This document shows, in pieces, positions 6,750 to 16,729 of a stretch of DNA of 64,000 bases. Below the pieces are notes generated by a model that searched no databases, was not told the origin of the DNA, and worked only from the letters and a program-made list of their open reading frames with translations. The stretch is taken from the NCBI GenBank assembly GCA_017516315.1, contig JAFXDE010000046.1, forward strand, positions 1 through 64,000, read 5' to 3'. A program made the position numbers and the translations under genes. Every line of letters begins with the position of its first letter. Within the stretch, counting starts at the first letter, position 1. The stretch is from Clostridia bacterium (GTDB taxonomy: Bacteria; Bacillota; Clostridia; Oscillospirales; Acutalibacteraceae).

Positions 6750-8740
6750 TACTGTTCACCGTTTACAGCTTCAGCCTGTGTTGTGTCCTGAACTGCGGCG
6801 GCAGTAGTGGAAGGCTGTGTAGTTGTGGGTTGTGTAGTAGTAGGTGCAGTAGTAGAAGGCTGTGTCGTAGTAGGAGCTGTAGTAGAGGGCTGTGTAGTTG
6901 TGGGAACAGTGGTAGATGAGGTAGGCTGTGTGGTAGAAGGCTTTGTAGTCTTCGGCTTGGTAGTCTTAGGCTTTGTTGTCTTCTTTTCCCTCGTCGTCTT
7001 TTCTGTAGTTTCTTCCTCTGTAGTTTCGTCAGTAGTCTCGGGAATTTTACCTGTACTTACATAAACAGCTACTCTCGTTCCCGGAAGCACCATTTCACCG
7101 ATGTATTCATGGCCGATAATTTTACCTGCAGGCTCAGCACTGCCTCTGTATTCGGTTCTCGTAGTATCGAGAGTGAGTCCGACCTCGTTAAGGGCAGCTC
7201 TTGCCTGAGCAATAGTCATACCGACAAGATTCGGAACACCTACGGGCTCAACCTCTTCACTTGTTGCGACATAAATAGTTATCGTAGAGCCAACTGCAAC
7301 CATCTCACCCTTTGCGGGATAGGTTTTGATAACCGTACCGATTTCTACATCTTCATTTCTTTCCTTGACTACGGTAGGCTCGAGTCCCTTGCCGCGGATA
7401 ACGGCGTCTGCAGATGTATATTCATAACCGTAAACATCAGGAACCTCAACCTTTGAAGAGGAATCAGAAATATAAATAATAATCTTAGAGTTTTTGTTTA
7501 CCTTGCCTGTTGCAGGGTCCTGTCTGAGGATTGTGCCTGCCTCTGCATCGCTCTCTTCATCAATTACAGGCTCAAAGGAGAAGTCCGAATATGCAGGCTG
7601 ATTCATTACCTGACTGTAGAAATTCAGTCCGACAAGATTCGGTACATTGACTTTGTTAGAGCCGGGCAGGAACATAGAAATCAAAACGACAGCAAAGATG
7701 ATCAATGCACCGAGAACACCGCAAAGCACGGCAATTGTTTTCTTTTTAGCGCGGTCATCTTCATCGATTTCGTCCTCATCATCTGCGATCGCATCGTCAA
7801 TAACCGTCTCGGCACGGGTGATAACGGGAGAAGCAACCTTAATATCCTCGTCAGTTTCCGTAAGCTGACCGGGCTGAGTGCCGGTAAAATAGGAATAGTC
7901 GAATTTTATGTTCGGATTTCTTTTATATTCTTCTATATCTCTTAAAATCTCGGAGGCAGACTGATATCTGTCGCTCTGATTCTTCTGCATAGCTCTGATA
8001 ATAATCTGCTCGAGACCTACAGGGATATCCGGATTGATTTCGCGTGGCTTTACCGGGTCGTTCTGAAGCTGCATAAGAGCGACAGAAACAGCGTTATCGG
8101 ATTGGAAAGGAAGAGTTCCGGTGAGCATTTCGTAAAGCATTACACCGACGGAATAAAGGTCTGTTTTGGCGTCGGTATGGCTTCCTTTGGCCTGCTCGGG
8201 ACTGATATAATGAACAGAGCCGATAGCACCGTCCGTCATGGTACGGGTTTCACTTCTGCTGAAACGGGCGATACCGAAGTCCGTTACCTTAATTGTACCG
8301 TCAGAAATAAGCATAATGTTCTGAGGCTTTATGTCTCTGTGTACGATTCCTTTATCGTGCGCATGCTGTAAAGCGCGAAGAATCTGAGTAACATAATAAA
8401 TTGCTTCGCGGGGATTGATTCTTCCCTGCTGCTCAATGTATTCCTTAAGAGAAATGCCTTCGACATACTCCATTACGATATACTGTATCATATTTCCGTA
8501 GCTGACATCGAAAACCTTAACGATGTTTGGGTGCGAAAGAACGGCAATTGCCTTTGATTCATTCTTGAAGCGTCTTCTGAAATCCTCATTGGCAAGGAAC
8601 TCATCCTTAAGAATTTTTACGGCTACTATTCTGTGGTCGATATTGTCAAAGGCCTTATACACCACAGCCATTCCGCCGACACCGATTATTTCGATAATTT
8701 CGTATCTTCCGTCAATTCGCTTTCCTACATAATTTTCCAT
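6749..8740 (-). CDS. prkC: PASTA-domain serine/threonine kinase PrkC
   Basis: A 663-residue transmembrane Hanks-type kinase that senses muropeptides or lipid II. The kinase domain (about 12-275) has Lys42, HRDIKPQN (134-141) and DFG (154-156). An acidic linker (about 315-330) is followed by a transmembrane helix (335-357) and three extracellular PASTA domains (about 363-427, 430-493, 499-563). The last 97 residues are an unusual Thr/Pro/Lys-rich tail of repeated TTTQPST-type units, longer than in most PrkC proteins and probably wall-spanning. It is paired with the PP2C phosphatase 11 bp upstream. Confidence 0.95.
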   Translation of the reverse strand: MENYVGKRIDGRYEIIEIIGVGGMAVVYKAFDNIDHRIVAVKILKDEFLANEDFRRRFKNESKAIAVLSHPNIVKVFDVSYGNMIQYIVMEYVEGISLKEYIEQQGRINPREAIYYVTQILRALQHAHDKGIVHRDIKPQNIMLISDGTIKVTDFGIARFSRSETRTMTDGAIGSVHYISPEQAKGSHTDAKTDLYSVGVMLYEMLTGTLPFQSDNAVSVALMQLQNDPVKPREINPDIPVGLEQIIIRAMQKNQSDRYQSASEILRDIEEYKRNPNIKFDYSYFTGTQPGQLTETDEDIKVASPVITRAETVIDDAIADDEDEIDEDDRAKKKTIAVLCGVLGALIIFAVVLISMFLPGSNKVNVPNLVGLNFYSQVMNQPAYSDFSFEPVIDEESDAEAGTILRQDPATGKVNKNSKIIIYISDSSSKVEVPDVYGYEYTSADAVIRGKGLEPTVVKERNEDVEIGTVIKTYPAKGEMVAVGSTITIYVATSEEVEPVGVPNLVGMTIAQARAALNEVGLTLDTTRTEYRGSAEPAGKIIGHEYIGEMVLPGTRVAVYVSTGKIPETTDETTEEETTEKTTREKKTTKPKTTKPKTTKPSTTQPTSSTTVPTTTQPSTTAPTTTQPSTTAPTTTQPTTTQPSTTAAAVQDTTQAEAVNGEQ

Positions 8741-8751
8741 TTCTCTTCACC

Positions 8752-9480
8752 TTACCCTTTCATAACAACAACCGTTATATTATCACTGCCGCCATTATTA
8801 TTGGCTTCTGAAATATATTTTTCCGCCAGATTATCAAAATCTGTGTTCAGGTATATTTCAAGTAATTTACTGTCACTCACCATTCCGCTTAGACCATCGG
8901 TACAGAGCAGCAAAGCATCGCCGTCGTTAAGATAAATATAGTCGAATTCAATATCTATTTCCTCATCGACGCCCATAGCACGGGTTATGATATTTTTTAT
9001 CGGATTGTTTTCATATTCTTCCTTGGTAATCTGCCCTTTATCGAGCATTTCCTGGACTAAGGAGTGGTCCTTAGTTATCTGTTCGATAGATTTGTCGCGG
9101 ATTATGTACGCTCTGCTATCGCCTACATGGGCGATGCAGACCTCGTTATTTTTAACAAGAGCAGCGACGATGGTAGTGCCCATTCCTTTCAGAGAGTTAT
9201 CGAACACGCCACGGTCGAATACATCTACATTTGCAGTAGTAATGGATGAAAGAAGAAGATTTTCAAGCGATGAAACAGACATTGACGGATTGTAGCATTT
9301 TTTGATTTTTTCGCTGACCATTTCAATAGCAGCCGTGCTAGCGATTTTACCTCCGTGTACGCCTCCCATACCGTCACATACTATAGCCCAGGAAGTACCG
9401 TCGGGAAGTACACCGTAATCGAAAGCGTCCTCGTTTCTGCTTCTGACGGCTCCTATATCTGTTTTGCCGGTAATAAGCAT
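8752..9480 (-). CDS. prpC: PP2C-family serine/threonine phosphatase PrpC
   Basis: A 242-residue metal-dependent phosphatase that reverses PrkC phosphorylation. Diagnostic motifs are RSRNEDAF near residue 14 (metal Asp), CDGMGGVHGG near 34-43, HVGDSRAY near 121, and LLLCTDGLSG near 180 with a final Asp in SDNITVV. I took the ATG at 9480, which has AAGGAGA at good spacing; an upstream in-frame start at 9537 would overlap rlmN and lacks a ribosome site. It lies between rlmN and prkC, the conserved Firmicute order. Confidence 0.93.
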   Translation of the reverse strand: MLITGKTDIGAVRSRNEDAFDYGVLPDGTSWAIVCDGMGGVHGGKIASTAAIEMVSEKIKKCYNPSMSVSSLENLLLSSITTANVDVFDRGVFDNSLKGMGTTIVAALVKNNEVCIAHVGDSRAYIIRDKSIEQITKDHSLVQEMLDKGQITKEEYENNPIKNIITRAMGVDEEIDIEFDYIYLNDGDALLLCTDGLSGMVSDSKLLEIYLNTDFDNLAEKYISEANNNGGSDNITVVVMKG

Positions 9481-9499
9481 AATCTGTCTCCTTTCCGAA

Positions 9500-10525
9500 T
9501 TATTTTTCGCCTCTGCGAAGCTGTCCGCAGGAAGCATTTATATCACTGCCGAGAGTTCTTCTGACAGTAGCATTTATGCCGTTTTTTTCTAAAATTTTAA
9601 TAAATCTTTCTATTCTGTCGCGATTACTCTTTCTGTAATCTCTTTCCTTAACTGAGTTTACGGGAATAAGATTTACATGACAGAGCATACCTTTGAGCCG
9701 ACGCGCAAGCTCCATGGCACAGCCATCACTGTCATTGACTCCGCTTATCATTGCGTATTCAAAGGAAATCCGTCGGTTAGTAGCCTTTATGTATTCTTTA
9801 CACGCTGACAGAAGTGTATCTATATTCCATTTATTGTTGACAGGCATTGTACGGCTTCGTATTTCATCATTGGGTGCGTGAAGGGAAATCGAAAGGGTAA
9901 GCTGTAATTTTTCATCCATAAGCTTTTTAATTCCCGTTACCACGCCGCAGGTTGAAAGTGAGATATTCCGCATACCGATATTTTGTCCGTTTTCATCAGA
10001 AATCATTTTTAAAAAGCGGATGACATTATCGAAATTATCGAGAGGCTCACCGACTCCCATCATAACTATATGTGAAATTCTAACGGATAAATCCTTCTGC
10101 GCCACATAAATCTGAGACAGTATTTCCGACGGGGTAAGATTTCTGATAAAGCCTGCTATACCCGAAGCGCAGAAATTACATCCCATTCTGCATCCTACCT
10201 GGCTGGAAACGCAGATAGTGTAGCCGTATTTATATTTCATAACCACGGATTCAATTAATTCGCCGTCATTAAGTCTGAATAAATACTTAACTGTATCATC
10301 ATACACTGAAACTAATTTTTTTTCAATAGTACAGCTGTAAATGTCATAATTATTTTCTAATTTACTGCGTAAATCTTTAGAAATGTTTGTCATTTCATCA
10401 AATGACTCTACAGTATGCTTATGTAACCAGGAATAAATCTGACCTGCCTTGAAGCTTTTTTCGCCCATCAAGGTCAGCTCGGCTTTAAGCTCATCGAGAG
10501 TCAATGATTTAATATCTTTTTTCAC
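9500..10525 (-). CDS. rlmN: 23S rRNA A2503 / tRNA A37 C2-methyltransferase RlmN
   Basis: A 341-residue radical SAM enzyme that methylates C2 of A2503 in 23S rRNA and A37 in some tRNAs. The cluster-binding cysteines are Cys112, Cys116 and Cys119 in CRMGCNFCASG, followed by the SAM region GVGEPLDN near 157. The second catalytic cysteine lies near the C-terminus in NASCGQLR. The start codon is GTG (10525-10523), immediately after the rsmB TAA with no gap, so the two genes are coupled. Length is normal. Confidence 0.95.
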   Translation of the reverse strand: MKKDIKSLTLDELKAELTLMGEKSFKAGQIYSWLHKHTVESFDEMTNISKDLRSKLENNYDIYSCTIEKKLVSVYDDTVKYLFRLNDGELIESVVMKYKYGYTICVSSQVGCRMGCNFCASGIAGFIRNLTPSEILSQIYVAQKDLSVRISHIVMMGVGEPLDNFDNVIRFLKMISDENGQNIGMRNISLSTCGVVTGIKKLMDEKLQLTLSISLHAPNDEIRSRTMPVNNKWNIDTLLSACKEYIKATNRRISFEYAMISGVNDSDGCAMELARRLKGMLCHVNLIPVNSVKERDYRKSNRDRIERFIKILEKNGINATVRRTLGSDINASCGQLRRGEK

Positions 10526-11833
10526 TTAATCACTCTTTCTTTCGAAACATGCAATAAAGAATCCGTCACTTGAATTAATGTGTGGCATAAGTGTTATAAA
10601 GGGGTCAGACGAAATTTCAGGCAAAGGATTTACTGCTGAAAAATCGGAATTAACGCTGAGAAATCTATTGCAAACCCCTTCATTTTCCTCCTTTGATAAA
10701 GCGCAGGTGGAATAAATCAGTCTGCCGCCTTCTTTGACATATTGAGCGCCGTTGACTAAGATGCTGTACTGGATTTCGGGTAAATCCTCCAGTGCCTCCT
10801 TAGCTTTATATTTGATTTCCGGCTTTCTTCTTATTATGCCCGTTCCCGAGCAAGGCACATCACATAAAACTCTGTCTGCCTTTCCGAGATCATTTCTGAA
10901 AATAAGTGCATCAGAGACGGAACCCTTAATTATGTCAAGACCGAGTCTTTCGGCTCCTTTTTTTATAAGGTCTACTCTTGCCTCATATTTATCAAAACAA
11001 AGAACAGTACCTTTATTTTTCATATATTCAGCAGCTGTGTAGGCTTTTCCGCCGGGAGCTGAGCATAAATCGAACACAGTCTCCCTTTCCTTAGCGTCAA
11101 GAGCCTTTATACATAGCTGTGATGCAAGGTCCTGTACATGAAAAAGACCGTTTTTGTATCCTTCGGTTTTTTCGATATCTTTTCCGTTTAATGAAATCCT
11201 CAAGGCATGGGCGAGATAAGTTTTTTCACAATCAATCCCCTCGGCTTTAAGCCTTTCAATAAGCTCATCGTCAGAAATTTTTAAAGTGTTAACACGGATG
11301 AAGGTTTCCGGAGAGCCCGTACCTGCAGAAAGGACACCTTCGGCATTTTCGTAGCCGTATTCCTTTATCCATTTTTCGCATAACCATTTTTCGCAGGAAT
11401 ATTTCACCGAAAGATAATAAGCAGTCCCTTCTTTTTCGGGTAGAACCAAACCGTTTTTATCTGTCTTTCTCAGAACCGCATTGATTAATCCTGCAGCATA
11501 GGAGCAATATTTCTTCGCCAGCTTCACGCTTTCATTCACGGCTGCGGAGGAAGGAATTTTATCCATAAAAAGTATCTGATATGCACCGAGCCTTAAGATT
11601 GTAACCGCCTCGGGCTTCAGCTTGCTGATAGGCTTTTGTAAATATAAAGACAGATTATAATCAAGAGTAATTTTTCGCTCGATAACACCGTAGAACAAGG
11701 CTGAGACAAAGGATTTATCTCTTATATCCATTTCGTATTTATTTAAAAAGCTGTCTAAGGTAAGATTAGAAAAAGCTGAATCTCTCTCGAGCTTTGAAAG
11801 AGCCTCGAAAGCGACCTTTCTTGCGTTAATCAT
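10526..11833 (-). CDS. rsmB: 16S rRNA C967 m5C methyltransferase RsmB
   Basis: A 435-residue rRNA methyltransferase. The N-terminal NusB-like RNA-binding domain (about 1-135) is followed by a Rossmann SAM domain (about 230-430) with DLCSAPGGKAY near 250 and the catalytic cysteines in DVPCSGTG near 319 and STCALS near 378. Both cysteines of the m5C mechanism are present. It lies between the zinc metallopeptidase gene and rlmN, within the translation and ribosome operon. Confidence 0.93.
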   Translation of the reverse strand: MINARKVAFEALSKLERDSAFSNLTLDSFLNKYEMDIRDKSFVSALFYGVIERKITLDYNLSLYLQKPISKLKPEAVTILRLGAYQILFMDKIPSSAAVNESVKLAKKYCSYAAGLINAVLRKTDKNGLVLPEKEGTAYYLSVKYSCEKWLCEKWIKEYGYENAEGVLSAGTGSPETFIRVNTLKISDDELIERLKAEGIDCEKTYLAHALRISLNGKDIEKTEGYKNGLFHVQDLASQLCIKALDAKERETVFDLCSAPGGKAYTAAEYMKNKGTVLCFDKYEARVDLIKKGAERLGLDIIKGSVSDALIFRNDLGKADRVLCDVPCSGTGIIRRKPEIKYKAKEALEDLPEIQYSILVNGAQYVKEGGRLIYSTCALSKEENEGVCNRFLSVNSDFSAVNPLPEISSDPFITLMPHINSSDGFFIACFERKSD

Positions 11834-11847
11834 TTATTATTCCTCGT

Positions 11848-12531
11848 TTATCTTCTTCTGTTAGTGCGGAGAATAAGTCTTATTAGAGACATAAGTGAAA
11901 CAAGCAAGGATGCCACATAGGTCATAGCGGCAGCAGAGAGAACCTTTTTTGCGCCGACCCTTTCATCACCTTGAAGCATACCTGTTTCATCGATAACCTT
12001 AAGAGCTCTCGAGCTTGCATTGAATTCAATGGGTAAGGTTACTAACTGAAAGAGTACCACAGCAGCGAATAAAATAATACCTATGTCAATAAGAATACCG
12101 AAGCCGAGAAAATAGCCCATTATCGCTATAAGAACACCTGCTGATGAGCCGAAATTAGCTACGGGTAAAATAAGGTTTCTCACCTTGATAGGCAGATAAC
12201 TCTCAGCGTGCTGTGCAGCGTGACCTGCTTCATGGCATGCAATACCAATAGCTGCTATGGATGCACCGGAATAAACCTCCGGAGAAAGTCGTATAATGTT
12301 TACGCGCGGATCATAATGGTCGCTCAGCTTACCGTGGCCACACTCTATTTTTACATCACGTATACCGTAATGCGAAAGAACATTATGTGCAGCCTGAGCG
12401 CCTGTTATGCGCCTGCTGTTACCGATACGCGCAAATTTGCCGTATGTGCTTTTAACCTTAGCCTGGGCTATCAGTGAAAGAATTACGGCAGGAAGAACAA
12501 GAATAAAATAATAATAATCGTACCAAAGCAT
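11848..12531 (-). CDS. YugP-type membrane neutral zinc metallopeptidase
   Basis: A 227-residue membrane protein with a hydrophobic N-terminus, the metalloprotease motif HEAGH near residues 98-102 (within ACHEAGHAAQHAE), two hydrophobic helices around 125-165 and a C-terminal hydrophobic segment near 200-218. This matches the YugP/COG2738 family of putative membrane zinc peptidases. The substrate is unknown. The small size and position between fmt and rsmB are common in Clostridia. Function beyond the motif is family inference. Confidence 0.85.
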   Translation of the reverse strand: MLWYDYYYFILVLPAVILSLIAQAKVKSTYGKFARIGNSRRITGAQAAHNVLSHYGIRDVKIECGHGKLSDHYDPRVNIIRLSPEVYSGASIAAIGIACHEAGHAAQHAESYLPIKVRNLILPVANFGSSAGVLIAIMGYFLGFGILIDIGIILFAAVVLFQLVTLPIEFNASSRALKVIDETGMLQGDERVGAKKVLSAAAMTYVASLLVSLMSLIRLILRTNRRR

Positions 12532-12554
12532 TAAATCACATCCTTTGAATTCTT

Positions 12555-13484
12555 TCAGCCTAATACAGTACCCTTTTCGATGGAATAGCCGTTAAGGAAA
12601 ACAGGTACATCCATCCTCTTTTTTCCTTCAAGCTGTACTGTTTTAAGCTCTACTGTATTGTTATCTCCACAGCTAATAATAAGCTTACCGTTGCTTTCGA
12701 TAACTTCACCGGGATTATTATTCCCCTTTTTATCGCATAAAACAGAGGAATGAATTTTTAAAGTTTTACCATTTAACTTAGTTGAAGCTCCGGGCCAGGA
12801 ATAAAGGCCGCGGATTTTATTATGAATATTAAACGCGGTATCAGTCCAGTCGATATTACTCATATCCTTCGTGAGAAGACCTACATGGGAAGCCTTAGAT
12901 TCATCCTGCTTTACAGGCTTAAGCTCTCCTTTTTCGATAAGAGCGATAGTTTCCATAAGAACCTCAGCACCTAACGGTGCCAAAACCTCATACATATATT
13001 CGGTAGTATCGTTTATACCGATCTCACATTCCTTTACAGCCAGGATATCACCTGTATCTATACCGGAATCCATCTGCTGGACGGTTACTCCGGTAGTTTT
13101 GTCACCGTTGAGAACTGCATAATGAATAGGTGAAGCTCCGCGGTATTTGGGTAATACGGAGGCATGTACATTAATACATCCGTATTTAGGATAGGAGAGA
13201 AAATCGTCAGGTAAAATTTTACCGTATGCAACCACGACAACAAAATCGGGTTTAATTTTTTCGAGAAGCTCCACACCCTTGCCGTTTCTTAAGGAAAGAG
13301 GCTGATAAACATCGAGACCGTGCTCGAGTGCTTCTACCTTTACATCGGGAGGAGTAAGCTCCTGCTTTCTGCCTACAGGCTTATCAGGCTGACAGAAAAC
13401 ACCGACGATTTCGTGCTCTGAGGCTACAAGAGCCTTAAGACAGTCAACGGAAAAATCGGGTGTACCCATAAAAGCTATACGCAT
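12555..13484 (-). CDS. fmt: Methionyl-tRNA formyltransferase
   Basis: A 309-residue enzyme that formylates initiator Met-tRNA using 10-formyl-tetrahydrofolate. The catalytic domain (about 1-205) contains NVHASVLPKYRGASPIH near 107-123 and the QQMDSGIDTGDI stretch near 138-150. The C-terminal tRNA-binding OB domain spans about 206-309. It lies 13 bp after def, whose product removes the formyl group, in the standard def-fmt pair. Confidence 0.96.
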   Translation of the reverse strand: MRIAFMGTPDFSVDCLKALVASEHEIVGVFCQPDKPVGRKQELTPPDVKVEALEHGLDVYQPLSLRNGKGVELLEKIKPDFVVVVAYGKILPDDFLSYPKYGCINVHASVLPKYRGASPIHYAVLNGDKTTGVTVQQMDSGIDTGDILAVKECEIGINDTTEYMYEVLAPLGAEVLMETIALIEKGELKPVKQDESKASHVGLLTKDMSNIDWTDTAFNIHNKIRGLYSWPGASTKLNGKTLKIHSSVLCDKKGNNNPGEVIESNGKLIISCGDNNTVELKTVQLEGKKRMDVPVFLNGYSIEKGTVLG

Positions 13485-13497
13485 ATTATCAGTCCTT

Positions 13498-13980
13498 TCA
13501 GTCTTTTTCTCTCATTCTTTTAATCTCTTCTGCAGAAAGCTCTCTTTCCTGCTTATCTGTATATAAAATACCGTCAAGATGATCTATCTCATGGCAGAAG
13601 CATCTGGCCTTAAGTCCCTCGCCCTCGTAAAAACGCCATACACCCTTTCTGTTCTGAGCTCTTATTTTGCAGTATTCGGGTCTTTTTACCATACCATTCT
13701 GGCCCGGAACCGAAAGACAACCTTCGATATCCTCGTATTCACCTGAGGTTTCAACAATTTCGGGGTTGATAAGCTCGAGAAAGCCGTCGCCGACATCGAC
13801 GACAACCACTCTTCTGAGTATGCCTACCTGTACTGCGGCAAGACCCACGCCTTCAGCCTTGTACATAGTGTCCTTCATATCGTCAAGAAGCTCCCACAGC
13901 CTTTCGTTGAAGCGCTCAACGGGTCTGCTCGTTTTTCTGAGAACGGGATCTCCTACTGTTACTATTTTCCTTATTGCCAT
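13498..13980 (-). CDS. def: Peptide deformylase
   Basis: A 160-residue metalloenzyme that removes the N-formyl group from nascent proteins. All three motifs are present: GVGLAAVQVG (motif I, usually GxGxAAxQ) near 44-53, EGCLSVPG (motif II, metal Cys) near 84-91, and HEIDHLDG (motif III, metal His pair) near 129-136. It is 14 bp downstream of priA and upstream of fmt. Confidence 0.96.
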   Translation of the reverse strand: MAIRKIVTVGDPVLRKTSRPVERFNERLWELLDDMKDTMYKAEGVGLAAVQVGILRRVVVVDVGDGFLELINPEIVETSGEYEDIEGCLSVPGQNGMVKRPEYCKIRAQNRKGVWRFYEGEGLKARCFCHEIDHLDGILYTDKQERELSAEEIKRMREKD

Positions 13981-13994
13981 TTTATTTACCTCAC

Positions 13995-16451
13995 TTAATA
14001 GAGATTTTCGGGATTAATATCAACCGATATTGTAACAGAGTTAAATTTTGAATTCTTACCGAATTTTACCATAAGTTCCTTAATTAAACTTCTGAATTCA
14101 GCGTTATTTTTGCATTTAATTATCAATCTGTATCTGTATTTATTGCTTATCTTTGAAATTCTCGGCGGTATAGGTCCGAGAACTATTATTTTAATGTTAG
14201 TATACCTTTCTGCTGTAAGTGCCTTAAGCTCCTCAAGAAAAGCCTTAGAGCAATTCAGAGCCTTTACCTCGTCTGAGCTTACAAACATAACCGAGCATAT
14301 ATCGCAGTACGGCGGATAAACCATAGCCTTTCTTATGCCGATTTCTGTATCAAAAAACTCGGGATAATTCTGCTTCTGTGACAGTCTGATTATATGATTC
14401 TGCGGAACTGAGGTCTGAATGAGAGCCGTACCTTTATTTTTTCCTCTTCCCGATCTGCCGACTACCTGAGTAAGAAGATCGAAGGTTCTTTCCTGACTGC
14501 GGAAATCATCATTATTAAGCTGCTGATCGGCATTGATTACGCCCACAAGAGTTACATTTTCAAAATTAAGTCCCTTTGCCACCATCTGAGTTCCGAGCAT
14601 AATGTCGTATTTGCCGTCAGCGAAATCGATAAGACCCTGCTCGAAGCTGTTTCTTGTCCCGGCGGAGTCGGTATCCATACGAAGAACTCTTGCCTCGGGT
14701 AAAAGAACCGAAATTTCTTCCTCTATGCGCTGTGTACCGTAGCCTGCATATCTGACACCCTCTTTACCGCACTCGGGACAAACCCTCGTAAACGGCATCG
14801 AAAAGCCGCAATAATGGCACATCAAACGGCCGTTGGCACTGTGATAAGTCATCGAGATACTGCAGGACGGACAGGTTACTACATTTGAGCAGCTGTCACA
14901 GGCAGCAAAAGTGTTATACCCTCTTCTGTTAATAAGAAGAATGGTCTGCTTATTATCTTTTAGGTTATTTTCCATAAGCTCCAGAAGTCTAGAGCTTATA
15001 CTGTATCTGTTACCCTTTTGTCTTTCGTTTTTCATATCAACGATTTCGACCTCAGGTAAAACTGCATCACCGTAACGCTCATCAAGCATATTGAGAGTAT
15101 AAATGCCTCTTACAGCATTAGAGTAAGATTCAACAGAGGGTGTTGCAGAAGAAAGCAGTAAAAGTGCATTGTGCTTTTTGGCACGGAACTTAGCTACGTC
15201 AACTGTATGATAACGGGGAGAGGATTCGGATTTATAGGTATGCTCCTGCTCCTCGTCAATTACTATCAGTCCGAGATTATCAAAAGGTGCAAATACAGCT
15301 GATCTCGTACCTATAGCTATTTTAACGAGACCGTTCTTTACTCTTTTGTATTCATCGCGGCGTTCCCCTACTGAAAGTGCGCTGTGAAAAATCGCTACAT
15401 CCTCACCGTATCTCCCCTTGAACTGAGCCATCATCTGAGGAGTGAGTGAAATTTCGGGTACCATTACGATTACCTGCTTACCGTCAGCTATTACCTTATC
15501 AATAAGTGAAAGAAAGACCGATGTTTTTCCACTTCCCGTTATACCGTAAAGAAGTCCTACTCCGCCTTCTGTTCTATACTGAGAATAAAGTCTGTCGAAG
15601 GCCTTTTTTTGCTTTTCGGTGAGAATAATATTGTCCTTTGCCTTCCGGTAGGTAATGTTCGACTCGGGTATACGGTAAAAATCAATGCTTTTAATTTCTG
15701 CGATACCTTTTTTTTCGAGATTGGTAACTACGGCAGGAGTGACACCCGTAAAATAACAAAGCTCTTTAATCGTGGCTGTACCTACATCCGAGAGAACATC
15801 TATTACGCTTTTTTGCTTCGGTGTCAGCTTACTGAATTTCTCATATATTTCATCCTTGCCCAAAAGAAGACTGACACTTTTAACTGTAGCATCATTGGCA
15901 TTTCTGACAGCGTTATAATCCTTTGTCAGAAGCTTCTTCGAATAAAGCCTGTCGATAATATCACAGTCCGACGAAAAGCCCAAAGCGTTATAAACCTCTC
16001 TTTTATCGAGAAAGCCGTCTACAGAAAGCATATATTCGTAAACCTGCTTTTCATCCTGTGATAATGAAGGTTGACTATCACGGTACAGAGCGAAATATTT
16101 AACTGATGTTTTAAAATTCAGACCTGAAGGTATCTGTACCTTGACTCCTTCAAAATATGTGCAGAAGGTTCTCTCCTTAAGAAATGAAGCTATTTCGAGC
16201 ATTTCATTTGATATAATATCCGAATCATCGAGTAAGGAAAAAATACTTTTATATTTTTTGTTCTCATCGGATTCCTCGAAGGAAAATACTATACCCTGCC
16301 TTTTTACATTTTTACCTACGCCGAAGGGAACGAGAACTCTCGAGCCCTCACGGATGCCTTCTTTGAGCTCTTCGGGTATCAGATATCCGTAAAGAATGTC
16401 AAAATGATATGCAACATTTTCTATGGCGATACACGCGAGAAACTGTTTCAT
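13995..16451 (-). CDS. priA: Primosomal replication restart helicase PriA
   Basis: An 818-residue DEAD-like helicase that reloads the replisome at stalled forks. It has an N-terminal DNA-binding region (about 1-190), a Walker A box GITGSGKTS near 302, the DEEQEH Walker B near 397, and a zinc-binding cysteine cluster in the middle (pairs at CDSC, CPSC, CHYC, CPEC around 515-560) with the C-terminal helicase lobe and QVVGRSGRG following. Length is normal. It lies between rpoZ and def, in the standard Firmicute order. Confidence 0.95.
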   Translation of the reverse strand: MKQFLACIAIENVAYHFDILYGYLIPEELKEGIREGSRVLVPFGVGKNVKRQGIVFSFEESDENKKYKSIFSLLDDSDIISNEMLEIASFLKERTFCTYFEGVKVQIPSGLNFKTSVKYFALYRDSQPSLSQDEKQVYEYMLSVDGFLDKREVYNALGFSSDCDIIDRLYSKKLLTKDYNAVRNANDATVKSVSLLLGKDEIYEKFSKLTPKQKSVIDVLSDVGTATIKELCYFTGVTPAVVTNLEKKGIAEIKSIDFYRIPESNITYRKAKDNIILTEKQKKAFDRLYSQYRTEGGVGLLYGITGSGKTSVFLSLIDKVIADGKQVIVMVPEISLTPQMMAQFKGRYGEDVAIFHSALSVGERRDEYKRVKNGLVKIAIGTRSAVFAPFDNLGLIVIDEEQEHTYKSESSPRYHTVDVAKFRAKKHNALLLLSSATPSVESYSNAVRGIYTLNMLDERYGDAVLPEVEIVDMKNERQKGNRYSISSRLLELMENNLKDNKQTILLINRRGYNTFAACDSCSNVVTCPSCSISMTYHSANGRLMCHYCGFSMPFTRVCPECGKEGVRYAGYGTQRIEEEISVLLPEARVLRMDTDSAGTRNSFEQGLIDFADGKYDIMLGTQMVAKGLNFENVTLVGVINADQQLNNDDFRSQERTFDLLTQVVGRSGRGKNKGTALIQTSVPQNHIIRLSQKQNYPEFFDTEIGIRKAMVYPPYCDICSVMFVSSDEVKALNCSKAFLEELKALTAERYTNIKIIVLGPIPPRISKISNKYRYRLIIKCKNNAEFRSLIKELMVKFGKNSKFNSVTISVDINPENLY

Positions 16452-16519
16452 ATCATTTCACTTCCTTTTTATTGTAAATAATATAAGCTTCCCTTAACAA
16501 AAAGGTAAGGTATACTCAT

Positions 16520-16729
16520 TCAGATATTTCTGATTTCCTCAGGCTCACAGATTTCGAGCTTGCCGCTGAGAAATTCATCGAGAGCATAGGAAACAGGCTT
16601 TTCTGTTCCGCATTTCTCATTAAGCTCAGGTGTTTCAGAAATTTCTCTGGCTCTTTTTGCTACAGCTGTTACTACTGAATAACGGCTTGTATTGTCTTTA
16701 AGTAAATTTCTTAAATCGGGATTAAGCAT
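16520..16729 (-). CDS. rpoZ: RNA polymerase omega subunit
   Basis: A 69-residue omega subunit that helps assemble RNA polymerase. It keeps SRYSVVTAVAKRAREI near 15-30 and PVSYALDEFLSGKL near 45-58. Its start overlaps the gmk stop by 8 bp; gmk-rpoZ-priA is the usual Firmicute order. Length is normal for this short protein. Confidence 0.92.
   Translation of the reverse strand: MLNPDLRNLLKDNTSRYSVVTAVAKRAREISETPELNEKCGTEKPVSYALDEFLSGKLEICEPEEIRNI

Noticed and set aside
6807..7064. Val/Gly-rich plus-strand frame and repeat-like DNA that could suggest a CRISPR or tandem array
   Set aside because: The repeats are the reverse complement of the Thr/Pro tail of PrkC; there are no constant repeat and unique spacer units.
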